This document shows, in pieces, positions 1-9,148 of a stretch of DNA of 64,000 nucleotides; the first letter of the stretch is position 1, and each line of letters opens with the position of its first letter. This DNA comes from Trichuris trichiura. Its lineage: Eukaryota > Nematoda > Enoplea > Trichinellida > Trichuridae. Location of the stretch: NCBI GenBank assembly GCA_037903355.1, contig JBAJFE010000011.1, positions 2,613,001-2,677,000 on the forward strand. The letters run 5' to 3'. Position numbers and translations under genes: made by a program. Below the pieces are notes generated by a model that ran no database searches, had not been told where the DNA came from, and saw only the letters and a list, made by a program, of their open reading frames with translations.

Positions 1-118
1 GTGGAGGAGCTTCTCCAGCCAAAACGGAAGCCCATTAGGTACTCCATCTTAATAGACCGTTCCCAAAGCTCTGAATAAAAGCTGAGCGTATTGCTTTTGA
101 ATTTTTGCTAATAATGGT

Positions 119-210
119 TCATCCATTCGTTAATAGAGCAATTGTTTCGTCTAATTACAGATACAACCACATGGAAAAAACGGGAGAAAACCGTAGAAGA
201 TCTGTCAAAC
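119..210 (+). repeat. ~90-bp dispersed repeat R1, copy 1
   Basis: The core reads CATCCATTCGTTAATAGAGC, then AATTGTTTCGTCTAATTACA, and ends in an ACCGTAGAAGATCT block. The same sequence recurs at 6523-6613 and 9053-9148 on this strand and at 6229-6316 inverted. It is preceded by a CAAAGCTCT..ATAAAAGC block that resembles the end of the Penelope-like relic at 3601-4483, so R1 may belong to the same element family. Confidence 0.75.
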
Positions 211-907
211 ACCGAGCATCATTGCGTTACAAAGCACCCCGTAATTAAAAGCAAAATAATAATAATTAAGACATTTGAATGATGTTGATTGCGGCTTTAT
301 TCTGTTATCGGACATCGCAAACCTGAAGAGAACACAAGTGTACAAGAACGTAAACAGTGGAACTTCAAGAACAGACCTGAAGAATATAGCAGAAATGTTG
401 TCACCAGTGTAATGGTAAATGCCCGTATCATTACGTCAGCGTTGAAAACGAAACCTATGCAAGCACTGAGAAATGTGATGTGTTGTGTAAACGATTCTAG
501 CCGCAGAAAGAGAAAAATTATAGCTTCTGCAAAAAGAGGAATATCGAAAATATGAAGCTGCCCACGTTTATGCTACAAAGCAAGCTGAGTCTTCAAACAT
601 GAGAAGGTTGCACTGCAGCGCAATGAAACAGGCAATGCACTCATTCTTTTGGAACACGGCAACAGATAAATAATCATACTAACGCAAACACTTTAGAGGC
701 TCTACAAATCGGATAAAGTGAAAGTATCAAACTATTACTCGCGTAACAAAGACAACCACGCACGGAGATCATAATTGATAACTTAAAAGAATTGACGACT
801 AGCTGAAGTTCAACCAAGCTGGAAATGTACCAACAACAATACCACCGCAGATGCAGAAACCAAACAGGAAACTAAATATACTCCAGCTAAATAAACAAAA
901 AAATTAC

Positions 908-915
908 TATAAAAA
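908..915 (+). promoter_or_regulatory. TATA box of secreted-protein gene A
   Basis: TATAAAAA lies 33 bp upstream of the ATG at 948. The same octamer occurs at 7724-7731, with the same spacing to the ATG at 7764, and the flanking 200 bp are conserved between the two duplicates. A transcription start near 935-940 would leave a very short 5' UTR. Confidence 0.7.
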
Positions 916-947
916 GGCACTGCCTTCTACCCATTGCACCATCAGAA

Positions 948-1382
948 ATGGCAAAGCTTCATTACGCCTTCCTTGCCTTGCTATTAGTACTTGCACTCTA
1001 CCTATGCGACGCTCATTCTGTCTCCCACAGCCAAGGATCACGTCCGGAACCTCCACGAAACCATGAACCGAGCGGCCATCACGGACCGAAAGGTAATCCC
1101 CCTCCGCCTAGTGGTCCCAATCCGCCTAGTGGTCACCGTCCGCCTAATGGTCCTCCTCCGCCTAGTGGCCACCCTCCAGCTAGTAATCCCCATGGGCCTC
1201 GTAATAGCCGCCAGAAGCGTCATGACTCTCCGCCACGTCCTCCCGTTCCGCCAAGTCCTAGTGTTCCCTCCAAGCCAAAAGGCCCACATCCTCCTTCTCC
1301 CGGCTCTCCATCACTCAGCCTCGAACTTGGCTCAAAACATCCCGGTGGCCCGAGAGTAACGTTAAACCTGCGAGGACACTGA
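948..1382 (+). CDS. Secreted Pro/Gly-rich small protein (gene A)
   Basis: This encodes a 144-residue protein of unknown function. Residues 1-22 (MAKLHYAFLALLLVLALYLC plus DA) form a clear signal peptide. The middle (about 25-120) is rich in Pro, Gly, Ser and His, with PPSG/PPNG repeats. A furin-like RQKR site occurs near residue 89. The C-terminus LELGSKHPGGPRVTLNLRGH is conserved in gene B as VEVGSRHHSGGRVTFNL. The start is supported by identical 5' flanks, TATA spacing and signal peptide in gene B. It is a single exon with an AATAAA signal 88 bp after the stop. Signal peptide, basic Pro-rich body and conserved tail would suit a secreted effector, structural protein or antimicrobial peptide precursor. 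None of these is shown by the sequence. Confidence 0.8.
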   Translation: MAKLHYAFLALLLVLALYLCDAHSVSHSQGSRPEPPRNHEPSGHHGPKGNPPPPSGPNPPSGHRPPNGPPPPSGHPPASNPHGPRNSRQKRHDSPPRPPVPPSPSVPSKPKGPHPPSPGSPSLSLELGSKHPGGPRVTLNLRGH

Positions 1383-1469
1383 ATGCTTTTGAGACTTTAA
1401 CTCTTGCACTGTCCTTTGATCACTTTTGTGCAATGCCCCGTAAAGTAATGACGACATATATGCAACACA

Positions 1470-1475
1470 AATAAA
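1470..1475 (+). terminator. Poly(A) signal of gene A
   Basis: AATAAA lies in the conserved 3' flank, and the identical sequence context occurs after gene B (8289-8294). Confidence 0.6.
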
Positions 1476-2105
1476 CGAATTCTTCGCTCAACACGCTTGC
1501 TTCAACAAACTTAGCAGACTCCATCCCATATTCCTTTTCGCTTGAACATTTCAAGATTGCAGCGGCAATAAGCTCATCGTATTGATACTGCAAAATGCTT
1601 TAAGGGATTAGTAATATTTCCCATTTTAAAGAAACAGATTGAGCAGCCACACAATTCCTGATTGGGCATTTTATCACTGAGAAAGCCAATTGAATTTACT
1701 GTGCACTTAAGTGAGTATTAGTAGAATGATTATGACTGAATAAGAATTCCAGTCTGTGTACGGACATTATTAGCGCCGTTTGCAGGGAAGACAAAAAACA
1801 CAAACGTTGATGCACAAACAAGCGTAATCTTGATCCTGATTTGACCCTTTGCAGTTATTCACACGCACTATTATTATTCATTCGTTTATGCAGCGAACAA
1901 GTCAACGCAATTAATAAATGTGACAAAAAGTGAGTGAACTAAACATAAATAAAATAAAAATCTTGGACGGGAAACAAATCCTTATGTCTATCAGCCAAGC
2001 AAAATATTCTGTTTCGCTTTATGCACAGCGCTTTACGCTCGAAATAAACGCTGGAAACCGGTGAAATTATCTCAGCCTGAGTATAGAGCCATCTGAACAT
2101 GTTTC

Positions 2106-3600
2106 TATGGCCTTTTGCGGTACAGTATCATAGGAGTAGATGAAGAAAACCCAACGCATTGGTGATCATTTCGCAACATTAACAGCTTCTATCCTTTGTG
2201 GTGCAATATATGTAGGTTATCTGCTGTATCCATAGCAAAAAATTAAGTGCTTTGAAAAGCTTACGCACTTTCATGACAGCGACTAATGAGAAGTAACAAC
2301 GCGTGCAGGTGGTGACGTTTCCTTAAAATTCACTGAACTTAACAGAGTCTCCATGGCGAAACATGAGATTATGCTTAATTCAAAGTGTTCCCTTAAACCA
2401 TCCCATTAAATAGTGGCGTTGAGCAGATAACATTCGAGACTATAGGAAAGCACAAATACTGTTGCCTTTCGATAACGGTTCGCTTTGTCAATTACTACCT
2501 TTTATGTTCATTGACATATAAAAACTACGTCAGCAGCCTGTTCGCAAAAGCATCAATCAGATGCAGAGCCAATAGAGAAAACATGAAATTGTTAGGTTAC
2601 AACAAATGTTTCTAAAGATGCATTTCTCCCTGATGCAATTCCAGATAATGGGTGAAACGAGGGCATAAAGGGCAACTCGACAGCATACGAAAAAGGCTAA
2701 CACTGTCATGACAGCAATTGGAGGGGAGCAATGTACGTAAGTTTGCACAAATGCTTACCAATGGAACTAAGGATAACCGAGCAATACAGCGGTAAGACAC
2801 ATCCGTTACAGTGTAGAACCAAGAATATGAAGAAGATCGCATTAAATCTCAACTTCCTGCTACTGCTTGTACAGGAAAAATTAACCTTAAACGATCGCGC
2901 AAGTAGAATTTTTTACAAAAAACGTAGGTCACGTAAAGTTTACAAAATTTTGTGCTTTTCGCGTAGTGCAGGATTAAAGCCAGCAGTTCTTATGACGTTA
3001 GTGAGACTGTCACGGTCTTATCGCTGATAAGAGTTAAACTTCACATCACAGTAACTTTGCCAAGGCAGAACCCTTTATCCCAAAGTTCTTGCAACCGAAT
3101 TGTCGCCAAAATTAATACAAACAAATACCAAGGGACGTAGTTGCTAACGAAAATCCCATTCCATAACTTGCGGCTTGAAATACGAAGTTGTTTACGCAAA
3201 CATGGTACTATGAATAGTGCATACTTATCCAAGCAAACGTAAGTGCTTTCCAGCGTAGAACAACTAAGCGCAGTAGCAGGAAGTATATGTGCTTGTTAAT
3301 TTCGGATACTTCCACTGCACACAGTGAAATATAAACGAACGAGATGGACACCGAAAAAATTATTCACAGAAAAGTCCAAAACTCCAAAAAATTATTCACA
3401 GAAACTGAACACACGTACAGCGGAGAAGTGCACGTTTGCTCCTTCTTACAAATGCAATCGCGATTGCAACGAACGTCAGCATAATCTCTAACTGAAAGGA
3501 AACAATTCGGAACAAAGCTTTACAACGATTAAAAGGAACAGCAGGCAAGGCATTTCCACAGCAACGCAATGAAAGCGGCAGTTTCGTCATTCATGGTAAA
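2106..3600. other. Non-coding stretch, no feature recognised
   Basis: Only short, unsupported reading frames with no signal peptide, domain or splice-consistent extension were seen here. Confidence 0.5.
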
Positions 3601-3602
3601 AT

Positions 3603-3751
3603 GTTAAATTGTTTCTTATACGGAATACATGTCCCGTTTAAAAATTTTTATTTCTCCGGAGCTTTCGGGTCAATCGTGATCCGTCTTCAGCGGTCTTCAA
3701 TTATGAATATAATTTGTGAGTGCGAGTTCAGCCTTCTATCGTTTCTAAGGG
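3603..3751 (+). repeat. Inverted terminal repeat, left
   Basis: This pairs with 4333-4481 in reverse complement at roughly 85-90% identity by eye. Confidence 0.85.
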
Positions 3752-4059
3752 TTTAAGGCGAGTGTTTTAAATTCATCTGTTGGTGGTTTTTTCTTCTTTG
3801 CGTCTGTCAGCTGTCTTCTGCTCTTCTCCCATATAGCTTGTAGTATTTTTGTGTGCCTGTTGATTTGTTTTTTAAGATGTTTTCTTGCATTGTTAATTCA
3901 GATTTCTTTGTATCCATTTTTTCATTTGTAGTCCATACTTGTCAATTCGTTTCTTTTTGATTGTTCCATGTACTATGTAATTTTATCCATTTTCCATTTG
4001 TTTCATGTGTGTTAATTGTTTGTTCGAAGTGCTTTTGTACGTCATCCATTTGGTGAGCA

Positions 4060-4320
4060 GCAGTTGTATCGCGTCACAATATCTGTCCGTAGCTCACTTA
4101 CGACCGCTCCCTAATCGCGGTTGTAAGTCAGATTGTGTCCTACGTACAGGGCTTCTTTGATTCTTCGTAACCGTAAGTAATTTTCATAATATAACACTTT
4201 TGGTTGGACCGGCTTATTACATTGTGCTGCATGTTCCACTACAGCAGAGGCTTGTTTGGCTTTTAGCATGGTAAATTTCGGGTCCAATATTGGTCTACCT
4301 AGCCGTGGGGTTAGATTGCT
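4060..4320 (-). pseudogene. GIY-YIG endonuclease C-terminal fragment of a Penelope-like element, interrupted
   Basis: Reading down from 4320, the frame gives KAKQASAVVEHAAQC, then LYYENYLRLRRIKEALYVG, then NLTYNRD and a TAG stop at 4113-4111. The pattern of a conserved H after a SA..EH helix, a (K/R)IKEALYV helix and a final N-x-D matches the second half of the GIY-YIG domain fused to Penelope reverse transcriptases. After the TAG the same frame continues with GAVVSELRTDIVTRY-like sequence typical of the element's tail. The stop is therefore probably an inactivating mutation. The GIY and YIG motifs and the reverse transcriptase are not present. Confidence 0.6.
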
Positions 4321-4332
4321 ACTACTGTGGGG

Positions 4333-4481
4333 CCCTTAGAAACGATAGAAAGCTGAATCCACACTCACAAATTATATTTATAATTTAAGACTGCTGAATA
4401 CGAGTCACGGTTGACCTGAAAGCTCTGGAGAATTAAAAATTTTTAAACGGGACATACATTCCGTATAAGCAACAGTTTAAC
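4333..4481 (-). repeat. Inverted terminal repeat, right
   Basis: This is the reverse complement partner of 3603-3751. Confidence 0.85.
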
Positions 4482-4483
4482 AT

Positions 4484-6228
4484 GAAAATCCACAGTCCAG
4501 TACCAAGAAGTTACATTCACTCCTGGTAAAACACCTTAGCAACATCATTGATGCAAAGCACTTACATTTTCCACAGACGAAACAGCACTATGATGTAAAT
4601 TTTAAGAGAAAAATAAATATTCGCTAAAAAATTATGGCGGCGAGCTACTGAATCTTTACTGGATGACAAGATTCTACAGGCACTTCGGTTTGAACAGCTG
4701 GTGATTTTTCCATGGCAAAACCTCGATATTACATTGTTCATACTACCGATCACTTATCCATTAAACGCTGACGAAATATACTAGTTGAGCTGAAGCTTAC
4801 ACTCATCCAAATAAAGGACCTTTTTCTGGAGATGAGAAAACCGGTAATTACGTAAGGAATCCAAAAGACTCTTTTGAACATTAAACACCGTCTTGTAGAC
4901 GGGTCCCATTACCGTTAAAAGGAAAAGAGTAACCAAATCTTAGAAACTAAAGATACTAAAGAAATGGCGCTGAAGCGTTGAAACAAACTGCTGTAGAGAA
5001 AAAATGTCAATACGCAAAACAGTATGGACTTTAAGTGGCAGACTGACAATGCGTCTTAGGCAAACAGATAAAGAAACTCAAATGTCTTCCTGCCCACTTA
5101 CTGCAAGTTAGTATACGAAACCACATTAAACTCTGTACAGTTTTTCTCCACCGGAATGCCGTAAGAGTGAACACGGCATCTTGTGGTACGCATAGCGGAA
5201 CCAAAGTCAGAAGCCATCAGAGTAAAGCAGAGCGCCACATGAGCACAGCTTATAGCGTCAGCGACTCTACAGAAACCTATCAACTTAAACTGGCGCCATC
5301 TGTCAGTAAGCACATAAAAATCTTATAACAGCGACACGAGCTGATCGTTCTCTCTAAGCGAAACGATCGACGAGTTCAATCTTCGACGTTTTAACAGCGG
5401 ACATGTTTATATTTCTTAGAAAAAGCAGTGTCTCGAGGTTGTTATTCGAGGTGACATTCGAGGAATTACTTGCGCTTAATTAATGAAAACCCAACGGAAA
5501 ACTACCAGCTGTGAAGCCAGCAAGAAAAGGTAACGCGAACAGCTATCCAGCAGGGTATCGATACTTTCTTGGGCATATTGTGATCTGCTTTATTGTTAAC
5601 AATGGTTACCAACAAAACAGAATACAACATACGCAACGAAGCATGGATAACCTGCATCAAAAGATTCGTTTATGCAACACAAAAAAGTTAAAATAACTAC
5701 TGTCGTAACTTTGTAATATGATGGATGACTTCTGGCGGCAAGGCAGCAATAATACTGCCGCTGAAGTAAAGAAAACCTTTAGCAAACTCAGAAGCTAAAA
5801 TGTTGTGAAGTCGGAAGGCCATCTTTCCATGACTACCGATGCTAATATTCACAGCACCGACGCGCGCGTACCGACCGGAAATCCTAGTGCGTCAGCATCA
5901 TTACGCAAGAATATCTTCCATAAAATATCGGTACAAACCGAAAATATAACAGAGTATACCGAAGAAAGGCCCTAAATCAAACGTCACCAAAACTGAACAT
6001 TCGCGAAGGCATTGAAAAATCATTCGATCGATCGAAAACTTTGTGACGATAAGAAAATGGATAGAACTACTACGGAACTGTGGCTGACAACGCCTAGAGA
6101 CATATTTTTAATACTAATGAATGGGTCATACGCTGAAAATGGGAACAGACGATTCCCAAAAGCTTCGTCAATTACAGATTTCACGGATCGGATTTGCCTA
6201 ATAACATTACGCAATACTTATACGTGCT
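4484..6228. other. Non-coding stretch between the Penelope relic and the R1 pair
   Basis: No convincing gene, RNA or element boundary was seen. The short open frames lack domain or splice support. Confidence 0.45.
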
Positions 6229-6316
6229 TGATAGATCTTCTACGGCTTTTCTCATTTTTTTCATTGTGATGGTGTCTCTAATTAGACGAAACAATTGCAC
6301 TGCTAACAAATGGATG
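6229..6316 (-). repeat. R1 repeat, inverted copy
   Basis: The reverse complement reads as R1 (CATCCATTTGTTAGCAGTGC, AATTGTTTCGTCTAATTAGA, GCCGTAGAAGATCTATCA). With the direct copy at 6523-6613 it forms an inverted pair about 200 bp apart, just at the left edge of duplication copy 2. Confidence 0.7.
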
Positions 6317-6522
6317 AGCGATTATTTGGAAAAATTCAGAAACAATACACTCTGCTTTTTTATTCACAGCTTTCGGGACGATATAGTTCCGTGGTTAGCC
6401 AGGTGGAGGAGCTTCTCCAGCCGAAACGGAAGCCCATTGCAACTCCCCCATCTCACTAGAGCGTTTCGAAAGCTCTGGATAAAAGCTGAGTGTATTGCTT
6501 TTGAACTTTTGATAATAATGGT

Positions 6523-6613
6523 TCATCCATTCGTTGGTAGAGCAATTGTTTCGTCTAATTACAGATACAACCATACAGAAAAAAACGGGAAAAAGCCGTA
6601 GATCTATTAAACG
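6523..6613 (+). repeat. R1 repeat, copy 3
   Basis: Same sequence as 119-210 (CATCCATTCGTTGGTAGAGC, AATTGTTTCGTCTAATTACA, GCCGTAGATCTAT). Confidence 0.75.
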
Positions 6614-7005
6614 CGAAGTATCATCTCGTTACAAAGCACCCCGTGTTTAAAAAACAAAATACCAACACGTAAGACATTTGAACGATGTTGACGACGGCTT
6701 TATTCTGTTGTTGGACGGCGCGAAGTTGAAGAGAACGGAATCGTACAAGAAGGTAAACAACGGAACTTTAGGAACCGACATTGTCCTGTCGCCAGTGCAA
6801 TGGGAAAAGATCGTACCGTTATGTCTGGGTCGAAAATGAAGGTTACGCAAGGCCTGAGAAATCTGAAGTGTTTTGTAGACGTTTTTAATTGCACAAGGTG
6901 AAAGATTAAAGCTACTGCTAAAAAAGGAATTTTCGAAAACATGAAGCCGGCCAGGTGATGCTACAAAGGAAGCAGTTGCTTAAGTCTTCGAACATAAGAA
7001 AGTTG

Positions 7006-7418
7006 AGGTCTGTTCGCGCAGAGCCCCACGTCGGCAACTTGAAACGGTTATGCGCTGCGGTAATGCGTAGTAAAGTGGGATTAGCGGAATGACGGGAGAG
7101 AAGTGCACTGTCCGAGACTGAACACATGCAGAGCAGTTGGAACAGGGAACACAATGGAACATCACTACACACGCGGCCGTGCTGTTATTGACCCGCGGAA
7201 CACCTGACGAAGAATTCCATTGTTACCGAATCGTCGAAAACAGCGATGGTCAGGGATCCGATCTGCGTCGGGTACGTTGGGTTGAGGTTTAGGCTTAGGC
7301 TAGGGCTGCACAACGTAGTTGCCGAACCTACAGTGTGACGGTAGCCGTATCATTTTTCCCTAATCCACCCCTGACCTCCTTTCAAGTTGCCGGTGTCGGG
7401 CTCTGCGCGAAAAGACCC
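7006..7418. mobile_element. 413-bp MITE with ~38-bp terminal inverted repeats and 8-bp target duplication
   Basis: The ends are imperfect inverted repeats: AGGTCTGTTCGCGCAGAGCC on the left, and the reverse complement of the right end starts GGGTCTTTTCGCGCAGAGCC. Both continue to ..GGCAACTTGAAA. The element is flanked by GAAAGTTG at 6998-7005 and 7419-7426. Duplication copy 1 has the unoccupied site (GAAGGTTG, 603-610) in the same flanking sequence, so this is an insertion with both boundaries defined. An 8-bp duplication is typical of hAT and P superfamily elements. No transposase is encoded. The interior contains TTTAGGCTTAGGCTAGG near 7287. Confidence 0.85.
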
Positions 7419-7723
7419 GAAAGTTGCACTGCAGCGCAATGAAATAGTCAGTTCACTCATTCTTTCGGAACACGCCAACCGATAAATACTGATAATACCA
7501 CAAACACTTTAGAGGCTCTACGAACCGAATAAAGTGAAAGTATCAAAACATTACTTGTCTAGCAATGACAACCACGCAGAGAGATTGTAATTGGCAGCAT
7601 ATAACAATTGAAGACTAGCTAAAGTTAAACCAGACTGAAAATGTAGCAGAAATAATCCCACCGCAGATGCAGAAACCAAACACCAAACTAAAGAGACTCC
7701 AGCTAAATAAACAAAAAACTTAC

Positions 7724-7731
7724 TATAAAAA
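7724..7731 (+). promoter_or_regulatory. TATA box of secreted-protein gene B
   Basis: TATAAAAA lies 33 bp upstream of the ATG at 7764, the same position as in gene A. Confidence 0.7.
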
Positions 7732-7763
7732 GGCGGTGCCTTCTACCTATTGCACCATCAGAA

Positions 7764-7853
7764 ATGGCAAAGCTTCATTACGCCTTCATCGCCTTGCTAT
7801 TAGTACTTTCACTGTACCTATGCGACGCTCAATCTCGCCGCCGCCGCAGCAGC

Positions 7854-7885
<32 letters not shown>

Positions 7886-8192
7886 AGGATCACTTCACAA
7901 ACCACGACGTCCTCGTCACGCTCACGGCCATCCCGGTCTGCACCATGGCCCCCTTCAGCCTCATGGTCCTCATTTGCCTGTTCATCACGTCCCGCACCCT
8001 CATCCCCATCCGCACCCTCATCCCCATCCGCACCCTCATCCCCATCCGCACCCACATCCCGTTCCGCATGGTCATCCTCGTGGCCCCCAGATGCTTCCAC
8101 CATTGGGACATCGCCCTAATCGCCCTCCATCAGTCAGCGTCGAGGTTGGCTCAAGACATCACAGTGGTGGGAGAGTTACGTTCAACCTGTGA
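7764..8192 (+). CDS. Secreted Ser- and His/Pro-rich small protein (gene B, paralogue of A)
   Basis: This encodes a 142-residue paralogue of gene A. The signal peptide is nearly identical (residues 1-22). It is followed by an Arg run (RRRR), a run of about 12 Ser encoded by an AGC repeat, and then a His/Pro-rich body with at least eleven consecutive HP dipeptides (about residues 77-100). The conserved tail is SVSVEVGSRHHSGGRVTFNL. The TGA stop occupies the position of a CGA codon in gene A, so A is three residues longer. The poly-HP segment could bind divalent metals such as Zn, Cu or Ni; that is inferred from composition only. No homologous family is recognised. Conserved promoter, leader and tail around unrelated middles argue that both copies are functional genes. 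Confidence 0.8.
7846..7888 (+). repeat. AGC/CAG trinucleotide tract within gene B
   Basis: The tract (GCC)n(GCAGCA)n encodes the Arg and Ser runs directly after the signal peptide and is absent from gene A. Confidence 0.85.
7993..8064 (+). repeat. His-Pro coding minisatellite in gene B
   Basis: Near-perfect repeats of CCTCATCCCCATCCGCAC encode alternating Pro and His. The 18-bp period suggests growth by slippage or unequal exchange. Confidence 0.85.
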
Positions 8193-8288
8193 GGATACTG
8201 AATTACTTTGAGACTACAACTGTTACATTGTCCTTCGATCACTTTCGTGCAATGTCCCGCATGTTAATGAAGACATATATGCAACACA

Positions 8289-8294
8289 AATAAA
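8289..8294 (+). terminator. Poly(A) signal of gene B
   Basis: AATAAA sits in the same context as after gene A. Confidence 0.6.
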
Positions 8295-9006
8295 CGAATT
8301 CTTCGCTCAACACGCTTGCTTCAACGAACTAAGCAGACTCCATCCTTTATTCCTTTTCACTTGAACATTTTAAAAGATTGCAGCGAGAATCATGAAAAGA
8401 TTTGATAACGAAAAATGTTATAATTAGTTAATTTTATTTCTCATTTGAAGGAAAAAGATTAAGCAGCCATACAATTGCTGATCGGACATTTTATCACTGC
8501 GAAAGCCAACTGAATTTATTGTGCACTTGAGTATTAAGAGAACGAATACGATTCAATCAGAACTCCAGTCGACGGACGGACATTATAAGTACCGTTTGCA
8601 GGGAAGACAAAAAAATGACAAACGTTGATGAACAGAAAAGCGTAATCTTCACCCTGATTTGACATTGTGCAGTTATTCATACGCACTATTATTATTCATT
8701 CGTTTAAGCAGCGAAGAAGTCAAGGCAATTATGAATGCAACAAAAATGAGTATTCTAAACAGAAATAAAGTTAAAATCTTGGATGGTTTAAGGAAACTAG
8801 TTTTCGTTCCTATCAGCCAAGCGAAATATTCTGTTTCACTTTATGCACAGTGCTGTAAAAGGCTTATTCAATCTCGAAATAAATTCTGGAAACGGTTGAA
8901 ATTATCTCAGCCTGAGTATATAGCCAACTGAACATATTCTCGAAGATGTGATCTCTTGGTACGGGACAGTATGTTTTCATAATGAAATATCTTTATTACG
9001 GAGTGA

Positions 9007-9148
9007 GTCCCGTTTAATGTGCAATAAAATATTGAGCTCCGGAGCTTTGGGGTCATCCATTCGTTGGTAGAGCAATTGTTTCGTCTAGTTACAGATACAA
9101 TCACACAGAAAAAACCGGTCAAAAGCCGTAGAAGATCTATCCAACATG
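9007..9148 (+). repeat. Truncated Penelope-type terminus joined to an R1 repeat
   Basis: 9007-9053 (GTCCCGTTTAA..GAGCTCCGGAGCTTTGGGGTC) matches the outer end of the inverted repeats at 3603 and 4481. It runs directly into R1 (ATCCATTCGTTGGTAGAGC.., 9053-9148). Confidence 0.65.

Larger units (their letters stand above)
1..2105. repeat. Segmental duplication, copy 1 (5' end beyond window)
   Basis: This stretch aligns collinearly with 6402-8945. Shared blocks include the start (GGAGGAGCTTCTCCAGCC), the promoter and gene at about 610-1500 (matching 7427-8310), and the 3' flank at about 1840-2100 (matching 8650-8940). The copies differ by many substitutions and by a 413-bp insertion present only in copy 2. 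Similarity fades after about 2105. Only the leftmost part may be missing, because the match already begins at base 1. Confidence 0.85.
3601..4483 (-). mobile_element. Penelope-like retroelement relic with 149-bp inverted ends
   Basis: Near-identical inverted repeats lie at 3603-3751 and 4333-4481. Each contains CTTATACGGAAT, GTCCCGTTTAAAAATTTTTA, a GGAGCTTTCGGGTC-type block and TATCGTTTCTAAGGG. The interior on the minus strand encodes a fragment resembling the C-terminal GIY-YIG endonuclease region of Penelope-like elements. The inverted-terminal arrangement fits that group, whose copies often carry terminal repeats. Reverse transcriptase is absent, so this copy is a short non-autonomous remnant. 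No clean target-site duplication was found. Confidence 0.65.
6402..8945. repeat. Segmental duplication, copy 2
   Basis: Collinear with 1-2105. It contains secreted-protein gene B and, unlike copy 1, a MITE insertion at 7006-7418. The promoter, signal-peptide, C-terminal and 3' UTR segments are the best conserved parts. Confidence 0.85.

Noticed and set aside
7786..8103. Acidic Asp/Gly/Glu-rich minus-strand frame opposite gene B
   Set aside because: It is the complement of the His-Pro minisatellite and carries no independent start or conservation.
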